Shown piece after piece: positions 7,600 through 16,253 of a stretch of 64,000 nt of DNA. The notes under the pieces were generated by a model that did no database searches, was not told the origin of the DNA, and was given only the letters and a program-made list of their open reading frames with translations. The first letter of the stretch is position 1. Each line of letters starts with the position of its first letter. Made by a program: the position numbers and the translations under genes. The stretch is from VRUE01 sp963837735 (lineage in GTDB: Bacteria; Actinomycetota; Thermoleophilia; Solirubrobacterales; 70-9): contig CAWIOM010000012.1 in assembly GCA_963837735.1 (NCBI GenBank), forward strand, positions 1 through 64,000. Direction: 5' to 3'.

Positions 7600-8223
7600 T
7601 CAACTCGGGTCGCGCCACATCTGGGTGACGCAGGGGCCGTCCTCGCCGAGCTCGAACTCGCCCCGCTTGTAGAAGCCCAGCCGTTCGTAGCGATGAACGT
7701 TGGCCGGATTGGAGGACTCGAGGAAGGCGGGCGCCCCCTCGGCGTCGATGCGCGCGAGGTTGTCGGCGAGCAGGCCCATGCCCTCGCCGCGGCCGCGGTG
7801 GTCGGGATGGGTCGCCAGCAGGCTGAGGTAGTAGTGGGGGCCGCCGTCCCGCGGGTGGGCGTTCTCGAATCGCTCGAAGGCGTCGAGCACGCGGGCGGCG
7901 TCGGCGCCCAGCTGTTCGTTGAGAAGCTCGCCGAAGGGCCCCTCGTCCTCCGGCTTCATCTCGGGCTTGCCGGGCGGGATCCAGAGCGAGGCGGAGGCGC
8001 TCCCCTCCGTGTGCCAGACCCAGCCGTAGTCGAGCGTCGAGCCGACCATGAACCGCCACGCCCGGTGCAGCGGCTCGGGCCCGTGCTCGGCGACCCTGAA
8101 CGCCCAGCTCCAGACCGGGTCCTCCTCGAAGGCCAGCCCGAACGTCTCCGCGACCGCCGGCAGGTCGGCCGCGGTCGCCACCCGGGAATTCACCGAGGCC
8201 GGCTCGTATGGCTGCTCGGCCAT
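7600..8223 (-). CDS. GNAT family N-acetyltransferase
   Basis: A 207-residue single GNAT domain. The acetyl-CoA pyrophosphate-binding loop is 'LLATHPDHRGRGEGMGLL' (R-G-R-G-E-G-M-G, near residues 136-153), and the C-terminal 'YERLGFYKRGEFEL' is the usual beta6-beta7 region. The substrate is unknown. The ATG at 8223 has a GAGGGG ribosome binding site and begins 13 bases after the gcvPB stop; a longer reading from 8259 would overlap gcvPB. It is in the gcv transcript, but nothing in the sequence ties it to glycine metabolism. Confidence 0.85.
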   Translation of the reverse strand: MAEQPYEPASVNSRVATAADLPAVAETFGLAFEEDPVWSWAFRVAEHGPEPLHRAWRFMVGSTLDYGWVWHTEGSASASLWIPPGKPEMKPEDEGPFGELLNEQLGADAARVLDAFERFENAHPRDGGPHYYLSLLATHPDHRGRGEGMGLLADNLARIDAEGAPAFLESSNPANVHRYERLGFYKRGEFELGEDGPCVTQMWRDPS

Positions 8224-8236
8224 CGGCTGGATCCCC

Positions 8237-9737
8237 TCAGTCGAGCTCCTGCCGAACAACGGGCCTGCGAGTCGCCTTGACCTCGTCGAGTCGGCGGACG
8301 GGAGTCGTGTACGGCGCCTCTTTCGCTTTGCCGGGATCGTCCTCGGCCTCGGCGAGGATCGACTCGACCGTTGCGGCGAAGGCGTCGAGGCTCTCCTTGG
8401 CCTCGGTCTCCGTCGGCTCGACCATCAGCGCCTCCTCGACGAGCAGCGGGAAGTAGACGGTCGGCGGGTGGAAGCCGAAGTCGAGCAGCCGCTTGGCGAG
8501 GTCGAGGGTGGCGATCCCGAGCTCCCTCTTCATCGGCTTGCCGGAGAGGACGAACTCGTGCATGCAGTGGCGCTCGAAGGCGACCGGAAGGCGCTCGCCG
8601 GCGCGGCCGCGGGCGAGCAGCGCCTTCAGGTAGTTGGCGTTCAGGACCGCGGTCTCCGAGGCCTCGGCGAGACCGTCGGCGCCGAGGCTGAGGATGTAGG
8701 CGTAGGAGCGCACGAAGACGCCGAAGTTGCCCTGGAAGCCGCGCAGGCGGCCGATCGACCTGGGCCGATCGTGGTCGAGGTCGAAGCTCGGGCCGCCGCC
8801 GTTGTCGGCCTCGCGCCGGACGACCTGCGGCCTCGGTAGGAAGGGCTCGATCCGCTCCGAGACGGCGATCGGCCCCGCCCCCGGACCGCCGCCGCCGTGC
8901 GGCTGGCTGAAGGACTTGTGGAGGTTGACGTGGACGATGTCGAAGCCCATGTCGCCGGGCCGCGAGTGACCCATCACGGCGTTGAGGTTGGCGCCGTCGT
9001 AGTAGAGGGTGCCGCCGGCCTCGTGGATCAGCCCGGCGATCTCGGCGATGTTTTCGTCGAAGAGGCCGAGCGTGTTCGGGTTGGTCAGCATCAGGCAGGC
9101 GACGTCGTCGTCGATCTTGCCGCGCAGGTCGTCCATCTCGACACCGCCGCGCTCGTCGGTCGCGACCTTGACGACCTCATAGCCGGCCATCGTCACCGAG
9201 GCCGGGTTGGTGCCGTGCGAGGTGTCGGGGGCCAGCACCTTGTGACGTGTCTCGCCGCGGTCGGCGTGGTAGGCGCGAGTCAACAGCAGGCCGGCGAGCT
9301 CGCCGTGAGAGCCGGCCGAGGGCTGCAGGCTGACGTGGGGCAGGCCGCAGATCTCGCTGAGGCTCGCCTGCAGCAGCCACATCAGCTCCAGCGCCCCTTG
9401 GGCGCGCTTCGGGTCCTGGGCGGGGTGCAGGCGGGCATGGCCGGGCAGCGCCGCCACCCGCTCGTTGAGGCGTGGGTTGTGCTTCATCGTGCAGGAGCCG
9501 AGCGGGTAGAAGCCCGTGTCGAGGTCGAAGTTGCGGCGCGAGAGGCGGTTGTAGTGGCGGACGATCTCCGGCTCGGCGACCTCCGGCAGGCGCGGCGGCT
9601 CCTCGCGCAGCAGTCCGGCCGGGATCAGCTCCTCGAGCGGCGATCTCCGGCACTTCGGCGGCGGGCAGGACGGCGGCGCGGCGGCCCGGCTGCGACTTCT
9701 CGAAGATCGTCAGGACCTGTTCCTCCTGCTGGTTCAT
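8237..9737 (-). CDS. gcvPB: Glycine dehydrogenase (P-protein) subunit 2 (frameshifted)
   Basis: C-terminal half of the split pyridoxal-phosphate P-protein, which decarboxylates glycine and passes the aminomethyl group to GcvH. The PLP lysine lies in 'VHVNLHKSFSQPHGGGGPG'. 'PDTSHGTNPASV' and 'SLQPSAGSHGE' are also family motifs. The start ATG at 9737 overlaps the gcvPA stop (ATGA). After about 30 residues the frame shifts near 9640: the run 'AEVPEI' continues correctly as 'PLEELIPAG' only if one base is removed. About 499 residues in total, normal. Essential catalytic parts are intact, so the frameshift is probably a sequencing error. Confidence 0.93.
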
Positions 9738-11101
9738 GCGCTCACCAGCTCTGCCGCGACGGCGGCGCCCAGCGCCTCGGCGAGATCGTCGATCTGGGCG
9801 CGGGTGCGGCGCTCGGTGATCGCGACCAGGAGCCCGTCCTCGTACTCGGGGTACTCGCGGCCGAGCGGGTAGCCGGCGGCGATCCCGCGCTCGGCGCAGC
9901 GGTCGAGGACGCGGCCGACCGGGGCGCCGCCGAGGGAGACGGCGAACTCACGGACGACCGGCGCCTCGTGCAGAAGATCGATCCCGTCGACCGCGGCGAG
10001 GCGCTCGCGAGCGTAGGCGGTGCGGCGGGCGAGCAGCTCGCCGAGCTCGCGGAAGCCCTCGCGCCCGAGCCAGGCCAGGTGGACCGTCGCCGCGAGGGCG
10101 TTCAGCGCCTGCGCGGTGCAGATGTTGTTGGTCGCCTTCTCGCGGCGAATGTGCTGCTCGCGCGTCTGCAGGGCGAGGACGAATCCGCGGCGGCCGTCGA
10201 CGTCGTCCGTTTCGCCGGCGATCCGGCCGGGCAGGCGCCGGATCAGCGCCTCGGTGCCGCAGAAGAAGCCGAACGAGGGGCCGCCGAAGTCGAGCCGGTT
10301 GCCGAGCGGCTGGCCCTCGCCGAGGGCGATGTCGACGCCGCACTCGCCGGGCGGCTTGAGGATGCCCAGCGTCATCGGGTCGACGGCGACGACGAGCAGG
10401 GCGCCGTGCTCCCTGGCGGCCGCGCCGAGCGCCTCGACGTCCTCAACCGCGCCGAGGAAGTTGGGGCTCTGCAGGAAGACGGCGGCGGTCTCTCCGTCGA
10501 CCGCGGCGGCAAGGGCGGCGGCGTCGGTGAGGCCGCCCTCGAGACCGACCTCCTCGATCTCGGCGCCGTAGCCGACCGAGTAGGTGGCGAGGGTCTCGCG
10601 GCTGTGGGGGTGGACGCCGCGCGAGACGACGAACCGCCGGCGCGCTGTCGCGCCCATCGCCAGGTACCCGGCCGATGCGACCGAGGAGGGGCCCTCGTAG
10701 AGGCCGGCATTGGAGACCGGCAGCCCGGTCAGCTCGGACATCGCGGTCTGGAACTCGAACATCGCCTGTAGCCCGCCCTGGGAGATCTCCGGCTGGTAGG
10801 GCGTGTACGGCGTCAGGAACTCGGAGCGCTGGGTGATCGCGTCGACGATCGCCGGGACGTAGTGGTCGTACATCCCGGCGCCGACGAAGCAGACCTGCTC
10901 CTCGGCGTCGGCGTTGCGCGCCGCCAGGGCGGCCAGGCGCTCGTAGACCTCGGCCTCGCTGAGCCCGTCGGGCAGCTCCAGCGGCCGGCCGAGGCGCAGC
11001 GGCTCGGGGATCTGCTCGAACAGCGCCGCGGTCGAGTCGACCCCGATCGCGGCCAGCATCTCGGCACGATCTGCCTCGGTGGCGGAGGTGTAGCGCGTCA
11101 C
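9734..11101 (-). CDS. gcvPA: Glycine dehydrogenase (P-protein) subunit 1
   Basis: N-terminal half of the two-subunit P-protein, 455 residues, intact. Typical segments include 'FVGAGMYDHYVPAIVDAI', 'TPYTPYQPEISQGGLQ', 'NAGLYEGPSSVASA' and 'REQHIRREKATNNICTAQAL'. It pairs with GcvPB as an alpha2-beta2 enzyme. ATG at 11101 with the family's usual beginning 'TRYTSATEADRAEMLAAIG'. It lies 39 bases after gcvH and overlaps gcvPB by four bases. Confidence 0.97.
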   Translation of the reverse strand: MTRYTSATEADRAEMLAAIGVDSTAALFEQIPEPLRLGRPLELPDGLSEAEVYERLAALAARNADAEEQVCFVGAGMYDHYVPAIVDAITQRSEFLTPYTPYQPEISQGGLQAMFEFQTAMSELTGLPVSNAGLYEGPSSVASAGYLAMGATARRRFVVSRGVHPHSRETLATYSVGYGAEIEEVGLEGGLTDAAALAAAVDGETAAVFLQSPNFLGAVEDVEALGAAAREHGALLVVAVDPMTLGILKPPGECGVDIALGEGQPLGNRLDFGGPSFGFFCGTEALIRRLPGRIAGETDDVDGRRGFVLALQTREQHIRREKATNNICTAQALNALAATVHLAWLGREGFRELGELLARRTAYARERLAAVDGIDLLHEAPVVREFAVSLGGAPVGRVLDRCAERGIAAGYPLGREYPEYEDGLLVAITERRTRAQIDDLAEALGAAVAAELVSA

Positions 11102-11140
11102 TCCCGGAAGGCTACGACAGCGGGTGGCCGGGCCGTCGGC

Positions 11141-11530
11141 CTAGCTTTCGACCAGTTTGCGGTAATCGGCTGCGCTGAGCAGGGCCTCCGCCTCGCCCGG
11201 GTCGCTGAGCTTCACTCTCACGAGCCAGCCCTCGCCGTAGGGGTCCTCGTTGATCTTCTCGGGGGCGTCGCCGAGCGCCTCATTGACCTCGACCACCTCG
11301 CCGGAGAGCGGCGCGATCACGTCGGAGACCGCCTTCACCGACTCGACCTCGGCGTAGCTGGAGTCCTTGGCGGTCGCCGCGCCGACCTCGGGGGGATCGT
11401 AGAAGACGACCTCGCCGAGGCTGTCCTGCGCGTACCAGGTGATCCCGAAGGTCGCCTGCTCGCCCTCGATCCGCGCCCAGTCGTGCTCGGCGTGGTAGAT
11501 CAGCTCGTCCGGGTAGCTCGCCTCGCTCAT
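11141..11530 (-). CDS. gcvH: Glycine cleavage system H protein
   Basis: A 129-residue lipoyl carrier that shuttles the aminomethyl intermediate between P-, T- and L-proteins. The lipoylated lysine is in 'EVESVKAVSDVIAPLSGEV' near residue 65. 'WARIEGEQATFGITWYAQD' is the conserved N-terminal hammerhead strand. ATG at 11530, 30 bases after the gcvT stop. No gcvL (lpd) is present in the cluster. Confidence 0.97.
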   Translation of the reverse strand: MSEASYPDELIYHAEHDWARIEGEQATFGITWYAQDSLGEVVFYDPPEVGAATAKDSSYAEVESVKAVSDVIAPLSGEVVEVNEALGDAPEKINEDPYGEGWLVRVKLSDPGEAEALLSAADYRKLVES

Positions 11531-11560
11531 TCGCTTCTCGCTTTCTCGGGGGTCGTCCCG

Positions 11561-12642
11561 CTAACGCTCGTAGAGGGGCTTGGAAGCTATCCGGGCGGGG
11601 CGTCGCTTGCCGCGCACGTCGATCTCGACCTCGGTCCCGGGCTCGCTGAGGTCGGGCCGCAGGTAGGCCATCCCGATCCCGATCTCGAGCGACGGGGAGA
11701 AGGTTCCGGAGGTGACGACGCCGGCCGGCTCGCCGCCGGCGAGCACCGGGTTCCCCTGGCGGGGGATGCCCGCGCCCTCGATCCTGAAGGGCGCCAGCTT
11801 CTCGGCCGGCCCCTCGGCGCGGACCCGGGCGACCTCCTTCGAGCCGAGGAAGCCGGTGCCCTCGACGCAGCACCAGCCGAGACCGGCTTCGATCGGGTTG
11901 CGGTCCGGGGTCAGGTCGTTGCCGTGCAGGTGGAAGCAGACCTCGAGCCGCAGCGTGTCGCGGGCGCCGAGCCCGCAGGGGACGACGCCCGCGTCGAGCA
12001 GCTCGGCCCAGATCGCCGGGGAGCTATCTCCGGGTCGATCAGCAGCTCGACCCCGTCCTCGCCCGTGTAGCCGGTGCCGCAGACGAGCGCCGGCCGGTTG
12101 CCGACCCGCACCGCGGCGACACGCATCCGCGGCGGCAGCTCGATCCCGAGGGTCGCGGCGACGATCGTGCGGGCGTGCGGGCCCTGGACGGCGAGCATCG
12201 CGTAGCGGTCGGCGACGTCGCGGACGGCGACGTCGCGGCCGCGGCTCCAGCGGCCCAGCCAGGCCAGGTCCTCGGCGTGGTTGGCGGAGTTGGTGACGAG
12301 CAGGTAGCGGTCGCCGCCGAGCCGATAGGCGAAGAGGTCGTCGATGACGCCGCCCGCCTCGTTGCAGAGGCACGAGTACTGGGCGCCGCCGATGTCGATC
12401 GCGCCGACGTCGTTGGAGAGGACGAGCTGCAGGAACTCGAGCGCGCCCGGCCCCTCGACCTCGACCTCGCCCATATGGGAGACGTCGAACATCCCGGCAT
12501 GGGTGCGGACGGCGGCGTGCTCCTCGAGTATCCCCTCGTAGGAGACGGGCATCTCCCAGCCCGCGAAGGGGACGAGCTTCGCGCCGAGCTCAGCGTGGCG
12601 CTCGTAGAGAGGAGTTCGTCTGAGGGCCACGTCGGTGCTCAC
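11561..12642 (-). CDS. gcvT: Aminomethyltransferase, glycine cleavage T protein (frameshifted)
   Basis: The T-protein transfers the methylene group from GcvH to tetrahydrofolate, releasing ammonia. Family motifs are 'AGWEMPVSYEGILEEH', 'FDVSHMGEVEVEGP', 'CGTGYTGEDGVELLID' and, after the break, 'LRLEVCFHLHGNDL'. The frame shifts once between about 12021 and 12035 ('LLIDPE' to 'SSPAIWAELLDAG'). The total is about 360 residues, normal. I chose the GTG at 12642 (STDVALRRTPLYERH); a TTG at 12651 is also in frame. First gene of the gcv operon, 22 bases after the GAP-family gene. No glycine riboswitch could be seen upstream. Confidence 0.92.
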
Positions 12643-12664
12643 CCGACCCAATCTAGTGAACTGA

Positions 12665-13339
12665 CTAGGCGCTGAAGCCGGCGATCGCGTCGCCGATCAA
12701 CTTGGCGCCGATCACGATGCAGAGAATCGCCATCACCGCGCCGTTGTGGCGGACCATCCAGTCGCGCAACCCGTCCAGACGGTCGCGAGCGTTCTCGCCC
12801 TGGAGCAGGAAGAGGACGACCGGGATCGCCGCGCCGAGCGAGCCGACGAGGACGAAGACGAGCAGCGCCACGGCCTGCTTGCCTGCCGAGGTGCCGGTTT
12901 CCGCTATCGCCGTCGCCGCCGCCAGGGTCAGGATGAAGTTCTTCGGGTTCGCTGCGGCGAGCGCTGCCCCGGTCGCCGCCGCCCTGCCGGCCGTGAACCG
13001 GTCGACGCTCAGCATCCAGCCTGGCAACTCCCTGGCGCCCCCGCCCGAGCGACCGCGCCGCTTGCGAACCCCGACGACGACAGGGCGACACCGAGGACGA
13101 GCTTCAGTGCGTCGACCCAATCGCCTTTGCCGACCCCTTCGTCCGCCCCGGCACCACCGGAGATCAGCAGGAAGACGGTCCCGGCCAGCGCCAGCCCGCC
13201 GACCCAGCCGGCGAGGAACGCCGGCCCGTTTGCAGCGCCCCTGCGGCGAGGAGAGCATCAGGATCACGCCGACGATCGCGAACGGGCTGAGGGCCACGCC
13301 CACAGCGAAGACGAGCTCCTGTCCGATCGCCTGGCCCAA
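12665..13339 (-). CDS. GAP-family (Sap-like) integral membrane protein, two compensating frameshifts
   Basis: About six hydrophobic segments, with the N-terminus 'FAVGVALSPFAIVGVILML', the central 'NPKNFILTLAAATAIA' and the end 'RHNGAVMAILCIVIGAKLIGDAIAG'. These match the GAP/Sap group of LysE-like actinobacterial membrane proteins, named after a mycobacterial sulfolipid-addressing protein. The middle is out of frame: between about 13245 and 13082 the correct reading ('ANGPAFLAGWVGGLALAGTV') is in another phase, so one gained and one lost base compensate. The TTG start at 13339 is preceded by GGAGG five bases upstream. The substrate is unknown. Confidence 0.75.
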   Translation of the reverse strand: MGQAIGQELVFAVGVALSPFAIVGVILMLSSPQGRCKRAGVPRRLGRRAGAGRDRLPADLRWCRGGRRGRQRRLGRRTEARPRCRPVVVGVRKRRGRSGGGARELPGWMLSVDRFTAGRAAATGAALAAANPKNFILTLAAATAIAETGTSAGKQAVALLVFVLVGSLGAAIPVVLFLLQGENARDRLDGLRDWMVRHNGAVMAILCIVIGAKLIGDAIAGFSA

Positions 13340-13351
13340 CGGGGCCTCCGC

Positions 13352-14434
13352 TCAGCCCTTGAGGAAGGGCGGAACGTCGATGTCGTCGTCGGAGACCCGC
13401 AGTTTGCGGATGTCCGTGTCGTCGGCCGAGGGGGTCCGCGGGCGGCTCTCGTAGCGACGGCGGACGCGCTGGGGAGAGCGGGCGAGGAGCTCGAAGCCCT
13501 CGAAGCCGGTCGCGATCACGGTGACGCGGATCTCGTCCCGCATCGACTGGTCGACGACCGATCCGAAGATGATGTTGGCGTTGTCGTCGGCCTCGGCCTG
13601 GACGAGCTGGGCCGCCTCGTTGACCTCGAAGAGGCCGAGGTCCTCGGGCCCGGTGATGTTGAGCAGCATCCCGGTCGCCCCCTTGATCGACTCCTCGATC
13701 AGCGGCGAGGTGATCGCCGCCTTGGCGGCGTCGAGCGCCCGCGACTCGCCGGACGCCGAGCCGACGCCCATCAGCGCCGAGCCGGCGTCGCGCATGATCG
13801 TGCGGACGTCGGCGAAGTCGAGGTTGATCAGGCCGGGGATCGTGATCAGGTCGGTGATCCCCTGGACGCCCTGGCGGAGGATGTCGTCGGCCTGGCGGAA
13901 AGCCTCGAGCACGCTCGTGCGGCGCTCGACGGCCTGCAGCAGTTTCTCGTTGGGGACGATGATCAGGGTGTCGACGTTGTTGCGCAGTTTCTCGATCCCC
14001 TCGAGCGCCTGCTGCATGCGCCGTTTGCCCTCGAACTCGAACGGCTTGGTGACCGCGCCGACCGTCAGCGCACCGATCTCCTCCTTGGCGATCTCGGCGA
14101 TGATCGGCGCCGAGCCGGTGCCGGTTCCGCCACCCTCGCCGGCGGTGACGAAGACCATGTCGGCCCCCTTCAGCGCCTCCTTGATCTCATCGCGGCTCTC
14201 CGCGGCCGCACCCGCTCCGACCTCCGGGTTGCCGCCGGCGCCGAGGCCGCGGGTCAGCTCCTGGCCGATCGAGAGCTTGATGTCGGCGTCACAGGCCTGC
14301 AGGGCCTGTGCGTCGGTGTTGACCGCGACGAACTCGACGCCGCGAATTCCGGCGTCGATCATGCGGCTGACGGCATTGGTGCCTCCGCCGCCCGCTCCGA
14401 CGACCTTGATCACAGCAAGGTAAGTGGATTCCAT
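13352..14434 (-). CDS. ftsZ: Cell division GTPase FtsZ
   Basis: Tubulin homologue that forms the Z ring, 360 residues. The tubulin signature GGGTGTGS is at 101-108, and 'NTDAQALQ', 'FEGKRRMQQA' and 'NLDFADVRTIMRDAG' are all present. The C-terminal linker is short, and the conserved tail peptide DIDVPPFLKG ends the protein; this is the binding site for SepF/FtsA-type membrane anchors. ATG at 14434, with GGAG about ten bases upstream. It is the last division gene of the cluster and is separated from ftsQ by 353 bases that hold a promoter. Confidence 0.98.
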   Translation of the reverse strand: MESTYLAVIKVVGAGGGGTNAVSRMIDAGIRGVEFVAVNTDAQALQACDADIKLSIGQELTRGLGAGGNPEVGAGAAAESRDEIKEALKGADMVFVTAGEGGGTGTGSAPIIAEIAKEEIGALTVGAVTKPFEFEGKRRMQQALEGIEKLRNNVDTLIIVPNEKLLQAVERRTSVLEAFRQADDILRQGVQGITDLITIPGLINLDFADVRTIMRDAGSALMGVGSASGESRALDAAKAAITSPLIEESIKGATGMLLNITGPEDLGLFEVNEAAQLVQAEADDNANIIFGSVVDQSMRDEIRVTVIATGFEGFELLARSPQRVRRRYESRPRTPSADDTDIRKLRVSDDDIDVPPFLKG

Positions 14435-14480
14435 CTCCCGATTTCTCCAAGCCCGACGTTTGAGAGTCGGTATTTATCGA

Positions 14481-14517
14481 GTCCGGAGGTCCGGACCAGC
14501 CAGTCCACAAGGACTGG
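14481..14517 (-). promoter_or_regulatory. Tandem hairpins in the ftsZ leader
   Basis: Two neighbouring perfect short stems: GTCCGG/CCGGAC at 14481-14496 and CCAGTCC/GGACTGG at 14500-14517. They lie 47-83 bases upstream of the ftsZ ATG, inside the predicted transcript. They could protect the mRNA or modulate translation. Confidence 0.45.
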
Positions 14518-14602
14518 AATTTGAGTTGAGCCTTTGTTCCGTCCGACGCTGCAGCAATGCTTAAGGGTTCAAGCTTTCCGCAGAACCATGGAAATTGCGC
14601 TC

Positions 14603-14631
14603 AACGTAGGGCATTGCAGGGACTCTGTCAA
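14603..14631 (-). promoter_or_regulatory. Predicted sigma70-type promoter of ftsZ
   Basis: On the minus strand a perfect -35 box TTGACA (14626-14631) is followed after 17 bases by TACGTT (14603-14608) as the -10 box. Spacing is optimal, and the -10 keeps the key first T-A and last T. Confidence 0.65.
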
Positions 14632-14787
14632 ACGCCGGGGAGGCATCCTGCAGCGCCCTTCTCTCAACTGCTACTTGAGGGTTTGCCGAGGCTGACTCTT
14701 AGGTCGAGGGTTGGATCGTAGCCGTGCGCGGCCCCGCGTCCGGGCGAAGCTATCCGCTCTGTTACGCGGTTTTCACGCACAGGTCGC

Positions 14788-15342
14788 TCAGGCCCCGCAA
14801 CCGCCGCCCGACGCTTCTTCGGGCGGCGGCAGGCTGTGGCCTTCGCCGCCGACCGTCGGCCGGCCCGGTGAGAGGAGGTCTACATAATCGAGCGCCGTGA
14901 TCGCCGGATCCGCCAGGACCGCAACCGCAGAGCGCCACTTCTCGGTCACCCGGGTCGCGTTTCCGAAGAGCAGCTCTATCCCCGAGTCGAGCTCGACGCT
15001 CACCCCGCCTTCGTCGTAGGAGCTGCCCGCGATGCACGGCCGCATCGGCGCCGGCGCGGCGCCGAGGACGCGGGCCTGTTCGAGCGCCGGGCCGGCGAGC
15101 CGGCCGCTCTTCGGCGGCTCGGCGAGCGGCAGCTCCGGCAGCGACCCGTCCTCCGGGGGCGCCTGCCGGACGAGCAGCACTCCGTCCGCGGTGACCCCGA
15201 CGGCGCTCTCGCCGGAGCCGATCATCGAGGCCGGCAGGGCGACGCTAACGGTCGGCTCGACGGACGTCGTCCGCAGGAGGAGGAACCAGGCCGCCAAGGC
15301 GATCGCGACCGCCAGGGCGCCGGCAATGACCCGGCGCCTCAC
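14788..15342 (-). CDS. ftsQ: FtsQ/DivIB-like division protein, short form
   Basis: 184 residues: a basic cytoplasmic N-terminus (RRRV), one membrane segment (about residues 5-21, 'IAGALAVAIALAAWFLLL') and an outside domain. The C-terminal part, 'KWRSAVAVLADPAITALDYVDLLSPGRPTVGG', matches the FtsQ beta domain that contacts FtsB and FtsL. A normal POTRA domain of about 70 residues between membrane and beta domain is not evident; only about 35 residues are available. The start is GTG at 15342, overlapping the murB stop as GTGA. Position between murB and ftsZ is the classical ftsQ place. Called by position and C-terminal similarity. Confidence 0.7.
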   Translation of the reverse strand: MRRRVIAGALAVAIALAAWFLLLRTTSVEPTVSVALPASMIGSGESAVGVTADGVLLVRQAPPEDGSLPELPLAEPPKSGRLAGPALEQARVLGAAPAPMRPCIAGSSYDEGGVSVELDSGIELLFGNATRVTEKWRSAVAVLADPAITALDYVDLLSPGRPTVGGEGHSLPPPEEASGGGCGA

Positions 15343-16253
15343 AGCTCCCAGCCCTCCGGCAGGGCCAGCTCGCCCAGGTGCTGGACCTCCGGCTCGAGGA
15401 CGACGCCGAAGCGCTCGTGGACGCGACGGCGGCCCTCGGCCATCAGGGCGAGGACGTCGGCGGTGCTGGCGCCGCCCTCGTTCTCGACGAAGTTGGCGTG
15501 CTTCTCGGAGAAACGGGCGCCGCCGACGCGCAGTCCGCGGCAGCCGGCGGCCTCGAGAAGCTGGCCCGCGGTGCGGCCCTCGGCCTCGGGGCCGTCGGGG
15601 TTCTTGAAGGTCGAGCCGAAGGTCTTGATCCCCGAGGGCTGGGCCTCGCGACGGCGCTCCCTCATCCCCGCCAGCGTCTCCCTCACCGCCTCGGGGTCGG
15701 CGGGCGAGAGGCAGAAGGAGGCCCGGGCGACGACCTCCCCGGGGCCGATGTTGGAGCTGCGGTAGGCGAAGCCGAGGGCCGCGGGCTGCCGCCGGTCGGT
15801 CCCCGCCGCGGTGCTGACCTCGACCCACTCGAGCACCTCGGCGAGCCGGCCGCCGTAGGCGTTGGCGTTCATCTTCACGGCGCCGCCCGCGGTGCCCGGG
15901 ATGTTGATCCCGAACTCGAGCCCCGAGAGCCCCCACCCCGCGGCCCTTGCGGCCGCCGAGGGCAGCCGGGCGCCGCCGCCGCAGAGCAGCCGCTCCCCGT
16001 CGCGCTCGATCGCCGCCAGCTCGCCGTCGAGCTTGATCGCCAGGCCGCGGAATCCCTCGTCGGCGACGAGCAGGTTGGACCCGGAGCCGACCAGGCCGAT
16101 CGCCAGCCCCTCGCCCTCGGCCCAGGCCAGCAGCCCGACCAGCCCCTCCTCGTCCTCGGGCCGGGCGAACCAGTCGGCGGGGCCGCCGGTCCGGACCGTC
16201 GTCAACCGGGCCAGTGGATACTCGCGCTCGACTCCCGCGGGCGGCTCGCTCAT
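15339..16253 (-). CDS. murB: UDP-N-acetylenolpyruvoylglucosamine reductase
   Basis: 304-residue FAD enzyme that reduces UDP-GlcNAc-enolpyruvate to UDP-MurNAc. FAD-binding 'GLVGSGSNLLVADEGFRG' and the type I signatures 'GIPGTAGGAVKMNANAYGG'-like (here 'INIPGTAGGAVKMNANAYG') and 'PSGIKTFGSTFKNPDG' are present. The ATG at 16253 overlaps the murC stop by four bases (ATGA). Intact. Confidence 0.96.
   Translation of the reverse strand: MSEPPAGVEREYPLARLTTVRTGGPADWFARPEDEEGLVGLLAWAEGEGLAIGLVGSGSNLLVADEGFRGLAIKLDGELAAIERDGERLLCGGGARLPSAAARAAGWGLSGLEFGINIPGTAGGAVKMNANAYGGRLAEVLEWVEVSTAAGTDRRQPAALGFAYRSSNIGPGEVVARASFCLSPADPEAVRETLAGMRERRREAQPSGIKTFGSTFKNPDGPEAEGRTAGQLLEAAGCRGLRVGGARFSEKHANFVENEGGASTADVLALMAEGRRRVHERFGVVLEPEVQHLGELALPEGWEL

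Larger units (their letters stand above)
14435..14787 (-). promoter_or_regulatory. ftsQ-ftsZ intergenic region: ftsZ leader
   Basis: 353 bases without a gene. It is noticeably richer in A and T than its surroundings. It contains a sigma70-type promoter (14603-14631) and two adjacent hairpins (14481-14517) between that promoter and ftsZ, giving a 5' leader of roughly 160 bases. No open frame with recognisable similarity was seen. This layout suggests FtsZ levels are set partly independently of the long dcw transcript. Confidence 0.7.

Noticed and set aside
8897..10771. 624-residue plus-strand open frame antisense to gcvPA/gcvPB
   Set aside because: Long antisense frames are expected in high-GC DNA. 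The composition is Arg/Gly/Ala/Val-rich without motifs, while the opposite strand has clear gcv genes.
12643..12664. Glycine riboswitch in front of gcvT
   Set aside because: Only 22 bases separate gcvT from the preceding gene, with no glycine aptamer pattern.
12746..14524. Plus-strand frame antisense to ftsZ
   Set aside because: Shadow of FtsZ; no recognisable domain.
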